In this document: positions 23,440-31,164 of the stretch, one piece after another
Layout: the number at the start of each line of letters is the position of its first letter
Position numbering within the stretch: the first letter of the stretch is position 1
Assembly: GCA_002347565.1 (NCBI GenBank)
Contig: DDXR01000027.1
Location: forward strand, 3,106 to 37,126
Source of the DNA: a bacterium UBP2_UBA2255
Lineage (GTDB): Bacteria > Edwardsbacteria > AC1 > EtOH8
Reading direction: 5' to 3'
DNA: 34,021 nt
The notes under the pieces: generated by a model
What the model was told of the DNA's origin: nothing
What the model saw: only the letters and a program-made list of their open reading frames with translations
Databases searched by the model: none
Position numbers and translations under genes: made by a program

Positions 23440-24279
23440 ATGATCTGGCAGTGCGGCAAATATAAACTTGATGTAAGTCACAAGCCCCTGGTGATGGGCA
23501 TCCTCAACGTCACGCCGGATTCATTCTCCGACGGCGGCAGGTACCTTGATCCCAAGATCGCGGTGGAACAGGGCCTGCGGATGGCCGAGGAAGGCGCCGA
23601 CATCATCGACGTCGGCGGCGAGAGCACCCGTCCGGGGGCCGGGGCGGTCAGGGCGCGGGACGAGGCTGCGCGAGTCGTGCCGGTGATCAGGGCGCTGGCG
23701 GCGCGGGTGCGCATCCCGATCTCGGTCGACACCTACAAGACCGAGGTGGCCCGGGCCGCGCTCGACGCCGGCGCCAGCATCGTCAACGATATTTCGGCCT
23801 TCCGTTTCGATCCGACCATGGCCCGGCTGATCGCCAGCAGCGGAGCCGGCGCCGTGCTGATGCACATCAAGGGACGGCCCCGCACCATGCAGCGGCAGCC
23901 GGCCTACCGGGACGTGGTCGCCGAGATCGACGCCTACTTCGCCAAGCGTGTGGACGCCGCCGTCGGCGCCGGCATCGCGCCGGCGCAGCTGGCGCTGGAC
24001 CCCGGCATCGGGTTCGGCAAGACGCCGCGGCACAACCTGTCGATCCTGAAGCACCTCGGCCGGTTTTTGGGGCACGGCCGGCCGCTGGTGGTCGGCGCCT
24101 CGCGCAAATCGTTCATTGGATCGCTCAACGGGGGCATCGGGCCGCGGGAACGCCTGCCCGGCAGCCTGGCCGCCGCCTTGGCGGCGGCCGCCGCCGGCGC
24201 GGCGGTGCTGCGCGTGCACGATGTGCCGCAAACCAGGCAGGCCATCAACACCTTTTTCGCCGTCACCGAAGCCAGCTAA
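23440..24279 (+). CDS. folP: Dihydropteroate synthase
   Basis: FolP condenses para-aminobenzoate with hydroxymethyldihydropterin pyrophosphate to dihydropteroate. The 279-residue TIM barrel shows VMGILNVTPDSFSDGG (about residues 18-33), GADIIDVGGESTRPGA, the SIVNDISAF segment, LMHIKGRPRTMQ, DPGIGFGKT and VGASRKSFIG, all family signatures that carry the pterin and sulfonamide site. Loop sequences are standard, so no resistance type can be claimed. The first 60 bases are AT-richer than the rest, marking the right border of the foreign island almost exactly at the start codon. The stop overlaps cdaA in TAATG. folE is the expected neighbour but stands 3.3 kb upstream. Confidence 0.96.
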   Translation: MIWQCGKYKLDVSHKPLVMGILNVTPDSFSDGGRYLDPKIAVEQGLRMAEEGADIIDVGGESTRPGAGAVRARDEAARVVPVIRALAARVRIPISVDTYKTEVARAALDAGASIVNDISAFRFDPTMARLIASSGAGAVLMHIKGRPRTMQRQPAYRDVVAEIDAYFAKRVDAAVGAGIAPAQLALDPGIGFGKTPRHNLSILKHLGRFLGHGRPLVVGASRKSFIGSLNGGIGPRERLPGSLAAALAAAAAGAAVLRVHDVPQTRQAINTFFAVTEAS

Positions 24280-25106
24280 TGAACGCCATTTTCGTATCCT
24301 TCACCCTGCCCGGCATCCTGTCGTTCATCACGGTCCGGCCGCTGGACCTGCTGGACATTCTGCTGGTGGCCTATATCATCTACCGGGTGATCCACCTGAT
24401 GAAGGGCACCCGGGCCATCCAGATGCTGTTCGGCGTGCTGGCGCTGGTCGCCTTCGCAGTGGCCGCCCGGGCCTACGACCTCCCCGGCACCAGCTGGTTC
24501 CTGACCAGCATCGGCTCGGTGTGGGCGATTGCGTTCCTGATCCTGTTCCAGCCGGAGATCCGCAATGCCCTGACGCAGCTGGGGCGCAACCGGTTCTTGG
24601 GGATTTTTCTGCGGGGCGAGGCCCGGGCCATCGGCGTGGTGACCCGCGCCTGCCAGCAGCTGATCTCCCGCGGCTACGGGGCCATCATCGTGTTCGAGAA
24701 GAACGACGGCCTCAAGAACTACACCGACACCGGCGTGGCCATCGGAGCCCGGGCCAGCGAGCAGCTGCTGGTGTCGCTGTTCGTGCCCGAGAGCCCGATG
24801 CACGACGGGGCGGTGGTGATCCGCGGCGACCAGATCCTGGCCGCCGGCTGCACCCTGCCCATGACGCAGGACCAGGGGATCTCGTCGCGCCTGGGGATGC
24901 GGCACCGGGCCGGGGTCGGCCTGACCGAGGAGACCGACGCCGTGGCCGTGATCGTCTCCGAGGAGAGGGGCGCGATCGCGCTGGCTCGCTACGGACGTCT
25001 GGCAGCCCTGGCCGGCCCGGACGAGCTGCGCCGCACGTTGGCCCGGGCGCTCCATGCCAGGCTTGACAAGGATGCCGAGCCGTCCCAGCTGTCCGCGTTC
25101 CCGTGA
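24279..25106 (+). CDS. cdaA: Diadenylate cyclase CdaA
   Basis: CdaA makes cyclic di-AMP from two ATP at the inner membrane; the product controls potassium and osmolyte balance. The 275-residue protein has three N-terminal transmembrane helices (about 20-38, 43-62 and 72-90) and a DAC domain with the catalytic D176-G177-A178 in SPMHDGAVVI and R208-H209-R210 in GMRHRAGVGLTEETDAVAVIVSEE. Both motifs are complete, so it should be active. It is translationally coupled to folP, a linkage common in the FCB group; the Firmicutes partners CdaR and GlmM are not here. A hairpin follows the stop. Confidence 0.95.
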   Translation: MNAIFVSFTLPGILSFITVRPLDLLDILLVAYIIYRVIHLMKGTRAIQMLFGVLALVAFAVAARAYDLPGTSWFLTSIGSVWAIAFLILFQPEIRNALTQLGRNRFLGIFLRGEARAIGVVTRACQQLISRGYGAIIVFEKNDGLKNYTDTGVAIGARASEQLLVSLFVPESPMHDGAVVIRGDQILAAGCTLPMTQDQGISSRLGMRHRAGVGLTEETDAVAVIVSEERGAIALARYGRLAALAGPDELRRTLARALHARLDKDAEPSQLSAFP

Positions 25107-25114
25107 CCGCGGCT

Positions 25115-25154
25115 CCTGCGGCCCGACCCGGCCCGGGCCGATGCCGGCCGCAGG
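25115..25154 (+). terminator. Hairpin between cdaA and the DUF2723 gene
   Basis: CCTGCGGCC (25115-25123) pairs perfectly with GGCCGCAGG (25146-25154); the loop itself contains the self-complementary CGGCCCGGGCCG. It begins 9 bp after the cdaA stop. No T-run follows. It probably ends or insulates the folP-cdaA transcript. Confidence 0.4.
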
Positions 25155-25201
25155 CGACAACGACCGCCGACCACTCATCACATCCATAACCGGGGGGACC
25201 C

Positions 25202-27709
25202 ATGCTCAAAGAGACCAAGATCAGGTTGCTGACCGGCGCCGGCGTTTTCCTGGCGGCCTTCCTGGTATACCTGCGGACGATGGCCGCCACCACCTCGTTC
25301 TGGGACTGCGGGGAATTCATCACCGCCTCGTACGTGCTGGGGATTCCGCACCCGCCGGGGTACCCGATCTTCGCGGTCATCGGGCGGACCGCGATCATGC
25401 TGCTGCCCATGTTCCAGGAGGTGGCCTTCCGGGTCAACATGCTGTCGCCATTGTTCTCTGCCCTGACAGTCAGCCTGGTGTACCTGCTGACCGCCAAGAT
25501 CATCGTGATCTGGAAGGGCGAGCCCAGGGACGGCGTCGAGGAGATCATCGTCCACCTGGCGGCCGCGGCCGGGGCCGTGTTTTTGGCATTCGCCCCCAGC
25601 TGGTGGGACAACAGCATCGAGGCCGAGGTCTACGGCCCGGCGTTGTTCGCGATGACGCTGACCGTGTGGCTGGCCCTGCGCTGGCGCGACCGCATCGGCC
25701 AGGTGGGCAACCGCAAGATGCTGCTGCTGATCGTCTATCTGCTGGCGCTGGGCATGTCCGGCCATATGTCGACACTGCTGGCGGCAGGGCCGATCCTGCT
25801 GTTCGTCCTGGTTGTGGACTGGCGGGCCGTCGCCGATTGGAAGTTCCTGGCCATCTCGGCCGGGCTGGTGTTGGCAGCCCTGACCATCAACCTCTACATG
25901 CTGATCAGGGCCAACCTCAATCCTGGCTTGGATATGTGCAGTCCCAAGGATTGGGAATCGCTGCTGTACGTGCTGCAGCGCAAGCAGTACGAACCATTCA
26001 ATTTCTTCGAGCGGCGTGAGCCGTTCATGTACCAGTTCGGCCACATGTACCTGCGCTACTTCAAGTGGCAGTTCTGGCAGTTCAAATGGCTGCCGCTGCC
26101 GCTGATCGTGGGCGCGTTCGGCGCGGTGATGCATCTCGCCGAAGGCGAGGAGAAGAAGTTCGGCGTGACCGCGGCCGCGCTGCTGGTGGGCGGCGTGGCG
26201 CTGGCCCTGTTCACCGACAGTCCGCTGGCCACCCTGCTGGTCGCGCTGGGCGTGGTGGCGGGATTCTTCCACGTGTTCAAGCGGCGCGACCCGGGGTTCG
26301 CCATCGTCGGACCGGCCTTCATCGTCTGCAGCCTGGGGCTGGTGGTCTACCTCAACATGGCCAACCCTCAGCCGCGCGACCGCGACTACATCTTCGCGCC
26401 GGCCTACGAGTTCTTCGCGATCTGGATCGGGCTGGGCGCCTGGCGGCTGATGACGATGCTGAGGGACCTGCTGAAGGACCGTGATCCGGCGTGGGCCGGG
26501 CGGGCCGCCGTCGCGCTGGGCGCCGTGCTGCTCACGTTCGGGCTGTTCAACATCAAGCAATTCTTCTTCCAAAAGGACCGGTCGCGCAACTGGATCCCGC
26601 ACGACTACGGGTACAACATCCTGGCCACGGCCGAGCCCGATGCCATCGTCTTCACCAACGGGGACAACGACACCTACCCGGTGTGGTTCCAGCAGGAGGT
26701 CAAGCACTTCCGCCAGGACGTGCGGATCGTCAACCTCAGCCTGGGGAACGTGGATTGGTACCTGAAGCAGATGAAGCGGCGCGGCGTGCCGATCGAGCTT
26801 ACCGACCATCAGATCAGCCGGCTGATGCCGGTGCGGATCGCCGATGGCAGCATCCTCAAGATATCGGACCTGGCGATCCGGCTGATTCTGGCCGGCAACA
26901 GCGGTCGCAAGCTGACCATGGACCAGCTGTACGCGCCTGCCGACAGCTTCAAGAAGTGGCTGTATGCGCCGGGTTATCGGGAGAAGTATCCGGTGTACTT
27001 CGCGGTCACGTTGTCGCCCGACGACTACAGTTTCCGGAGCCTGCAGGAGCACCTCAGTTTCGAGGGCATGCTGTACCGGATCGCACCGGCGGTGAGGAAC
27101 AAGGCGGTCGACATCGAACGCACACGCCGCAACCTGAACGAGGTCTACCGTTTCACCGGGATCACCGATTCCTCGCTCTACAAGGACGACAACACCCAGC
27201 GCATCACCCTGGGAAACTACGTGGTGGCCTTCTGGCAGCTGGGCATGGCGCTGCGCCAGCAGGCGGCCGGAACCAGCGACCAGCAGGCGCGGCGGTCGAT
27301 GCTGGAGGAGTCGCTGAAGCAGTTCGAGATGGCCCACCGGATCCTGCCCGACGAGCCCCAGGGGCTGTACTGGATCGGCGTGATCAACGCCGAGCTGGGC
27401 AACCACGCGGCGGCGATCGCCCGGTTCCGCGAGGTGGCCGCGCGCGAAAGGAACAATCCGTACGCCGTTGCCCAGGTCGGCGTCGCCTTCCAGCAGGCCG
27501 GAATGCTGGACTCGGCCGAGGCTTACTACCGGGAGATACTGCTGCGGGAGCCGGGCAGCAAGGTAGCCATCGAGCGGCTGTACGACCTGTACCTGAATTC
27601 CTACCAGGACACGCACCGGGCCGCCGGCGTGCTGGAGGAGTGGCTGCGGTACAATCCCGGCGATGCGACCGCCGCCCGGATGCTGGATGATCTGCGGAAG
27701 AAGAAATAG
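25202..27709 (+). CDS. DUF2723 membrane protein (TMEM260/GT-C-like) with C-terminal TPR region
   Basis: This is an 835-residue inner-membrane protein. The N-terminal 160 residues contain TTSFWDCGEFITASYVLGIPHPPGYPIFAVIGR, the defining DUF2723 segment, whose acidic residues after the first helix resemble the catalytic loop of GT-C glycosyltransferases. Human TMEM260 of this family is a protein O-mannosyltransferase. About ten further hydrophobic helices reach to near residue 455, with ANPQPRDRDYIFAPAYEFFAIWIGLG as another conserved block. A soluble part follows (NWIPHDYGYNILATAEPDAIVFTNGDNDTYP). The last 140 residues are TPR-like helices (EMAHRILPDEPQGLYWIGVINAELG). A role in glycosylating exported proteins is plausible given the secreted genes nearby, but is inference. 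GGGGGGAC precedes ATG 25202. The C-terminus ends KKK. Confidence 0.88.
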   Translation: MLKETKIRLLTGAGVFLAAFLVYLRTMAATTSFWDCGEFITASYVLGIPHPPGYPIFAVIGRTAIMLLPMFQEVAFRVNMLSPLFSALTVSLVYLLTAKIIVIWKGEPRDGVEEIIVHLAAAAGAVFLAFAPSWWDNSIEAEVYGPALFAMTLTVWLALRWRDRIGQVGNRKMLLLIVYLLALGMSGHMSTLLAAGPILLFVLVVDWRAVADWKFLAISAGLVLAALTINLYMLIRANLNPGLDMCSPKDWESLLYVLQRKQYEPFNFFERREPFMYQFGHMYLRYFKWQFWQFKWLPLPLIVGAFGAVMHLAEGEEKKFGVTAAALLVGGVALALFTDSPLATLLVALGVVAGFFHVFKRRDPGFAIVGPAFIVCSLGLVVYLNMANPQPRDRDYIFAPAYEFFAIWIGLGAWRLMTMLRDLLKDRDPAWAGRAAVALGAVLLTFGLFNIKQFFFQKDRSRNWIPHDYGYNILATAEPDAIVFTNGDNDTYPVWFQQEVKHFRQDVRIVNLSLGNVDWYLKQMKRRGVPIELTDHQISRLMPVRIADGSILKISDLAIRLILAGNSGRKLTMDQLYAPADSFKKWLYAPGYREKYPVYFAVTLSPDDYSFRSLQEHLSFEGMLYRIAPAVRNKAVDIERTRRNLNEVYRFTGITDSSLYKDDNTQRITLGNYVVAFWQLGMALRQQAAGTSDQQARRSMLEESLKQFEMAHRILPDEPQGLYWIGVINAELGNHAAAIARFREVAARERNNPYAVAQVGVAFQQAGMLDSAEAYYREILLREPGSKVAIERLYDLYLNSYQDTHRAAGVLEEWLRYNPGDATAARMLDDLRKKK

Positions 27710-27735
27710 CCCGGGAAGCCGGCGCGGGGCTACAG

Positions 27736-27762
27736 AAATACCACGGCCCCGCCGTGGTATTT
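27736..27762 (+). terminator. Perfect 12-bp hairpin between the DUF2723 gene and hypA
   Basis: AAATACCACGGC (27736-27747) pairs with GCCGTGGTATTT (27751-27762) around CCC. It stands 26 bp after the stop and 12 bp before hypA. The A-rich 5' edge and terminal TTT make it a plausible bidirectional intrinsic terminator; it might also restrict hypA translation, since no other ribosome site is visible. Confidence 0.55.
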
Positions 27763-27774
27763 CGCCATGACGCC

Positions 27775-28119
27775 ATGCACGAACTGGCGATCACCCAAAG
27801 CCTGCTGGCCGTCGCCCTCGATCATGCCCGGGGCGCCGGCGTGCGCCGCATCCTGAGCGTCAGGCTGAAGATCGGCGAGCTGACCGGCTACGTGCCGGAG
27901 GCGGTGGAGATGAATTTTCTCGCCCTGGCCGCTGGCACCGCGGCCGAGGGGGCGTCGCTGGTGATCGAGGCAGTGCCGTTGCGCTGCTCGTGCCGCAAGT
28001 GCGGCCGCGAGTATCCGGCCCGGCCCGATGATTTCACCTGCCCGGGCTGCGGAGGCGGCGACATCGCGGTCACCGGCGGCCGGGAAATGTTCATCGAGAG
28101 CCTGGAGGTGGAGACGTGA
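27775..28119 (+). CDS. hypA: Hydrogenase maturation nickel metallochaperone HypA
   Basis: HypA delivers nickel with HypB to [NiFe]-hydrogenase precursors (and sometimes urease). ATG 27775 must be the start, because nickel is bound by the N-terminal Met-His-Glu (residues 1-3) and the upstream GTG 27754 would bury it. The 114-residue protein has the zinc site CX2C-X12-CX2C (C73, C76, C89, C92). No Shine-Dalgarno is seen; the region upstream is the hairpin 27736-27762. hypB follows 19 bp later. No hydrogenase structural gene lies in the window, so the target enzyme is encoded elsewhere. Confidence 0.94.
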   Translation: MHELAITQSLLAVALDHARGAGVRRILSVRLKIGELTGYVPEAVEMNFLALAAGTAAEGASLVIEAVPLRCSCRKCGREYPARPDDFTCPGCGGGDIAVTGGREMFIESLEVET

Positions 28120-28138
28120 CCCCGAGGGAGCGCCGGTC

Positions 28139-28801
28139 ATGACGGAGATCAAGGTGCTGCGGAACATCCTGGCGGCCAACGAGGACCGGGCCGCGCAGAA
28201 CCGGGCGCGGTTCGGTGTCCGCGGCCTGCTGGCGGTCAACCTGATCGCCTCGCCCGGCGCCGGCAAGACCACCCTGCTGGAGCGGACCATCGCCGGCCTG
28301 TCCCCCCGGCTGCGGGTCGCCGTGATCGAGGGCGACATCACCGGCGATCACGACGCGCGGCGGATTGCGGCCGCCGGGGCCGCCGTGGTGCAGGTCAACA
28401 CCGAGGGAGGCTGCCACCTGGACGCGGCCATGGTCGATCGCGCGCTGGGGGAACTCGACCTGGACGCGGTCGACATCCTGGTGATCGAGAACGTCGGCAA
28501 CCTGGTCTGCCCCGCCGAATTCGACCTGGGCGAGGCGTTCAAGGCCGTCGTGCTGTCGGCCCCGGAGGGGGACGACAAGCCGGCCAAGTACCCGCTGATC
28601 TTCTCCGAGGCCGGCGCTGTTGTGGTCAACAAGACCGATCTGCTGGCCGCGACGGACTTCGACTTGGCGAAGGCCGAACGCGACATACGAAGGATCAACC
28701 CGGACGTTCCGTTGTTCCCGCTCTCCTGTCGCACCGGTCAGGGGCTGGATGCCTGGCTGGAATGGCTGGCCGCTCGGCGCGCCGAATATGCCAAACACTA
28801 G
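28139..28801 (+). CDS. hypB: Hydrogenase nickel incorporation GTPase HypB
   Basis: HypB is a SIMIBI-class GTPase that loads nickel in complex with HypA. The 220-residue protein has the P-loop ASPGAGKTT (K43), VIEGDITGDHDARRI, the metal site residues C92 and H93 in NTEGGCHLDA, C124 in IENVGNLVCPAEFDLG, and NKTDLL for guanine. The N-terminal high-affinity CXXCGC nickel motif and any histidine-rich stretch are missing, as in many anaerobe and archaeal HypB proteins. ATG 28139 has GGGAG 9 bp before it. The final 14 bases overlap the next gene. Confidence 0.95.
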   Translation: MTEIKVLRNILAANEDRAAQNRARFGVRGLLAVNLIASPGAGKTTLLERTIAGLSPRLRVAVIEGDITGDHDARRIAAAGAAVVQVNTEGGCHLDAAMVDRALGELDLDAVDILVIENVGNLVCPAEFDLGEAFKAVVLSAPEGDDKPAKYPLIFSEAGAVVVNKTDLLAATDFDLAKAERDIRRINPDVPLFPLSCRTGQGLDAWLEWLAARRAEYAKH

Positions 28802-30002
28802 GGTGGTCTGCGTGATCGGCGGCGGCCCCGCCGGGATGATGGCCGCCATCGCCGCAGCCAGCAGCGGGGCGCGGGTCAGCCTGTGGGAAAAAAACGGCTC
28901 GCTGGGGCGCAAGCTGCTGGCCACCGGCAACGGCCGCTGCAACCTAACCAACCGCGACCCCGATCCCCGACACTACCGCGGCGGCGGCCGCGAACATGTC
29001 GCGCGCGCGCTGTCCGCTTTCGGCCCCGGCCCATCGCTTGAATTCTTCGGCAACCTGGGCGTCGAGCACCGCTACGACGACCGCGGCCGCTGCTATCCGG
29101 CCTCCAACGAGGCGGGCTCGGTGCTGTCAGCGCTGGAGCACGAGCTGACGCGGCTGGGCGTAGAGATCGGAGCGCGGAATGAGATCGTGGCCGTCGAACG
29201 CGGTCGCTCCGGCTTCGTAGTGCGCCAACGCGGCCAGGACCATCGTTGCGACGTCGTGGTGCTCGCCTGCGGCGGCGCGGCGTCGCCGCAATTCGGCGCC
29301 AACGGCGGCGGGTTCGAGCTGGCCCGGCAGCTGGGGCATCGGATCACGGAGATCCGCCCGTCGCTGGTGCCGCTGGAACTGGCCGGGAACTGGTTTCACA
29401 AGCTGCAGGGCGTGCGGCTGGACCTCACGATGTCCAGCTGCGGCCCGTTCCCGATCACGGACGAGGGCCTGTTCACCCACTATGGTCTTTCCGGTCCGCT
29501 GGCGTTGCGAGCCAGCAGAGCGCTGGTGGACGGGACCGGGCCGTGCATCCTGAATTTCACACCGGGGCTGGACCAGGGGACGGTGCTGCGCAAGCTGCGG
29601 CGGCGGCGCGAGCAGTTGGCCGGCCGGACGTCGGCCGAGCTCCTCTGCGGCTGGCTGCCGGAGAAGGTCGGCCGGATGCTAGTACGGGAGAGCGGCATCG
29701 CCGCGGACCAGCAGGTCCCGACCGTCAGCGACGCCCTGCTGGAGGTCTTGGCGGGCAGGATCGTGGCCTTCCCGGTCGCGATCAAGGCGCTGCGGGGCCT
29801 CAAGGAAGCGCAGGTGACCGCGGGCGGCGTGGACGCCGCCGAGATCGATCCCGGCACCATGGGCTCGACCCGCGTGCCGGGATTGCACTTCTGCGGCGAG
29901 ATCGTCGATGTTGACGGCGATTCCGGCGGCTACAACCTGCAATGGTGCTGGAGCTCGGGCTGGGTGGCGGGCGCGGCGGCGGGAGGGCTCAACCGTGGCT
30001 GA
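28788..30002 (+). CDS. FAD-dependent oxidoreductase of the HI0933/BaiN family
   Basis: This 404-residue flavoprotein begins VVCVIGGGPAGMMAAIAAASSGARVSLWEKN, a dinucleotide-binding beta-alpha-beta with GGGPAG at 11-16. It continues GRKLLATGNGRCNLTN, the signature of the HI0933-like family, and ends GLHFCGEIVDVDGDSGGYNLQWCWSSGWVAG, which closes the FAD site. The insert domain (about 190-330) is present. Family members include the bile-acid 7-dehydroxylation flavoprotein BaiN and so-called aminoacetone oxidases; most have no proven substrate, so none is claimed. ATG 28788 overlaps hypB. The gene overlaps the start of the next gene by 8 bp. Confidence 0.9.
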   Translation: MPNTRVVCVIGGGPAGMMAAIAAASSGARVSLWEKNGSLGRKLLATGNGRCNLTNRDPDPRHYRGGGREHVARALSAFGPGPSLEFFGNLGVEHRYDDRGRCYPASNEAGSVLSALEHELTRLGVEIGARNEIVAVERGRSGFVVRQRGQDHRCDVVVLACGGAASPQFGANGGGFELARQLGHRITEIRPSLVPLELAGNWFHKLQGVRLDLTMSSCGPFPITDEGLFTHYGLSGPLALRASRALVDGTGPCILNFTPGLDQGTVLRKLRRRREQLAGRTSAELLCGWLPEKVGRMLVRESGIAADQQVPTVSDALLEVLAGRIVAFPVAIKALRGLKEAQVTAGGVDAAEIDPGTMGSTRVPGLHFCGEIVDVDGDSGGYNLQWCWSSGWVAGAAAGGLNRG

Positions 30003-31164
30003 ACGAATTCTGAAGCCGGATTACCGCGGCGGTGGCATCGTCAACCTGATGGCCAGCATCGCCGGACGGTTCGGCTGCCGCACCGGGTATGCCCAACTGC
30101 GCGCGCTGCCGGCGGCCGCGCTGCGGCGGCACCGGACTATCGTGCTGGTCGTGCTCGACGGCCTCGGCTATCAATACCTGACGTCGAGGGGCGCCGGCAG
30201 TTTCCTGCACCGCCATCTCAAGGCGTGCCTGACCTCGGGGTTTCCCACGACGACGTCCAGCTGCGTCGCCACCTTCGCCACCGGTGCGGCGGCTGAGCGG
30301 CACGGCATCACCGGCTGGTTCACCCACCTGCCGGAGCTGGGCGCCGTCTCGACCATCCTGTTCGCGCGGCCACGCGTCGGCGGGCCGGCCTTCGGCCAGG
30401 TCGGGATCGATTTCAGGGACATCCTGTTGACCGGATCCCTGTTCGACCGGTTGCAGGCCGAGAGCTTCGTGATCACGCAGCGGTCGATCGCGCACAGCGA
30501 TTTTTCCAGGGCCAACCGCGGCAACGCGACGGTACTGTCCTATTCGAACCTCGGCGGATTCACTCGACGCATTGTGTCGGCGGTGCGATCGGCGCGGGGG
30601 GAAACGTTCATCTCGGCCTACTGGCCGCAAATCGACCACCTCTGCCATCACCGGGGCGTCGGCCACTCCGCGGTGACTCGGCATTTCCGTGAACTGGACC
30701 AGTCGATGGAGCGGTTGTCCGCGCGGCTGGCCGGGACCGGCGCGGTGATGCTGGTTACCGCCGACCATGGTCTGGTCGATACGCCGCGGAGCAGGTTCAT
30801 CGACCTGGCGGACCACCCGCTGCTGTCGGAATGCCTGTCGCTGCCGCTGTGCGGCGAGCCGCGCCTGGCCTATTGTTACGTGCGACCGGATAAGGCCGGC
30901 CAGTTCAAACGGTACGTTCGCGGCCGCCTGCGTTATTGCTGCGACCTGCGCTCCCGCGCCCAGTTGGTCCGCCGGGGCTATTACGGCACCGGGAAGGCCG
31001 ATCCCCGGTTTGCGGGGCGCGTCGGCGATTACATCCTGGTGATGAAGCCGGGCTGGTGCATCAAGGACTTCCTGCCCAACGAAAAGAGCTTCTTCCTCAA
31101 GGCCAACCACGGCGGGGTGACCCCGCAGGAGATGTACGTGCCGTTGATCGTCGTCGAACCATGA
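29995..31164 (+). CDS. Type I phosphodiesterase/nucleotide pyrophosphatase (alkaline phosphatase superfamily)
   Basis: The GTG start at 29995, with GGGAGGG upstream, gives 389 residues. Metal-binding landmarks of the alkaline phosphatase superfamily are all present: LVVLDGLGYQYL (D55), the nucleophile region GFPTTTSSCVATFATG (threonines 85-87), the SAYWPQIDHLCH segment with an aspartate and histidines for the first metal, TADHGLVDTPRS, and KANHGGVTPQEMYVPLIVV for the last histidine. This matches PF01663-type phosphodiesterases or pyrophosphatases acting on nucleotides or phospholipid-like esters. No signal peptide is seen, so it is probably cytoplasmic. The substrate cannot be fixed. The stop overlaps the amidase start in ATGA. 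Confidence 0.85.
   Translation: MAERILKPDYRGGGIVNLMASIAGRFGCRTGYAQLRALPAAALRRHRTIVLVVLDGLGYQYLTSRGAGSFLHRHLKACLTSGFPTTTSSCVATFATGAAAERHGITGWFTHLPELGAVSTILFARPRVGGPAFGQVGIDFRDILLTGSLFDRLQAESFVITQRSIAHSDFSRANRGNATVLSYSNLGGFTRRIVSAVRSARGETFISAYWPQIDHLCHHRGVGHSAVTRHFRELDQSMERLSARLAGTGAVMLVTADHGLVDTPRSRFIDLADHPLLSECLSLPLCGEPRLAYCYVRPDKAGQFKRYVRGRLRYCCDLRSRAQLVRRGYYGTGKADPRFAGRVGDYILVMKPGWCIKDFLPNEKSFFLKANHGGVTPQEMYVPLIVVEP

Noticed and set aside
27754..27774. GTG 27754 as the hypA start
   Set aside because: It would add seven residues before the nickel-binding Met-His-Glu, which must be N-terminal, and it lies inside a hairpin arm.
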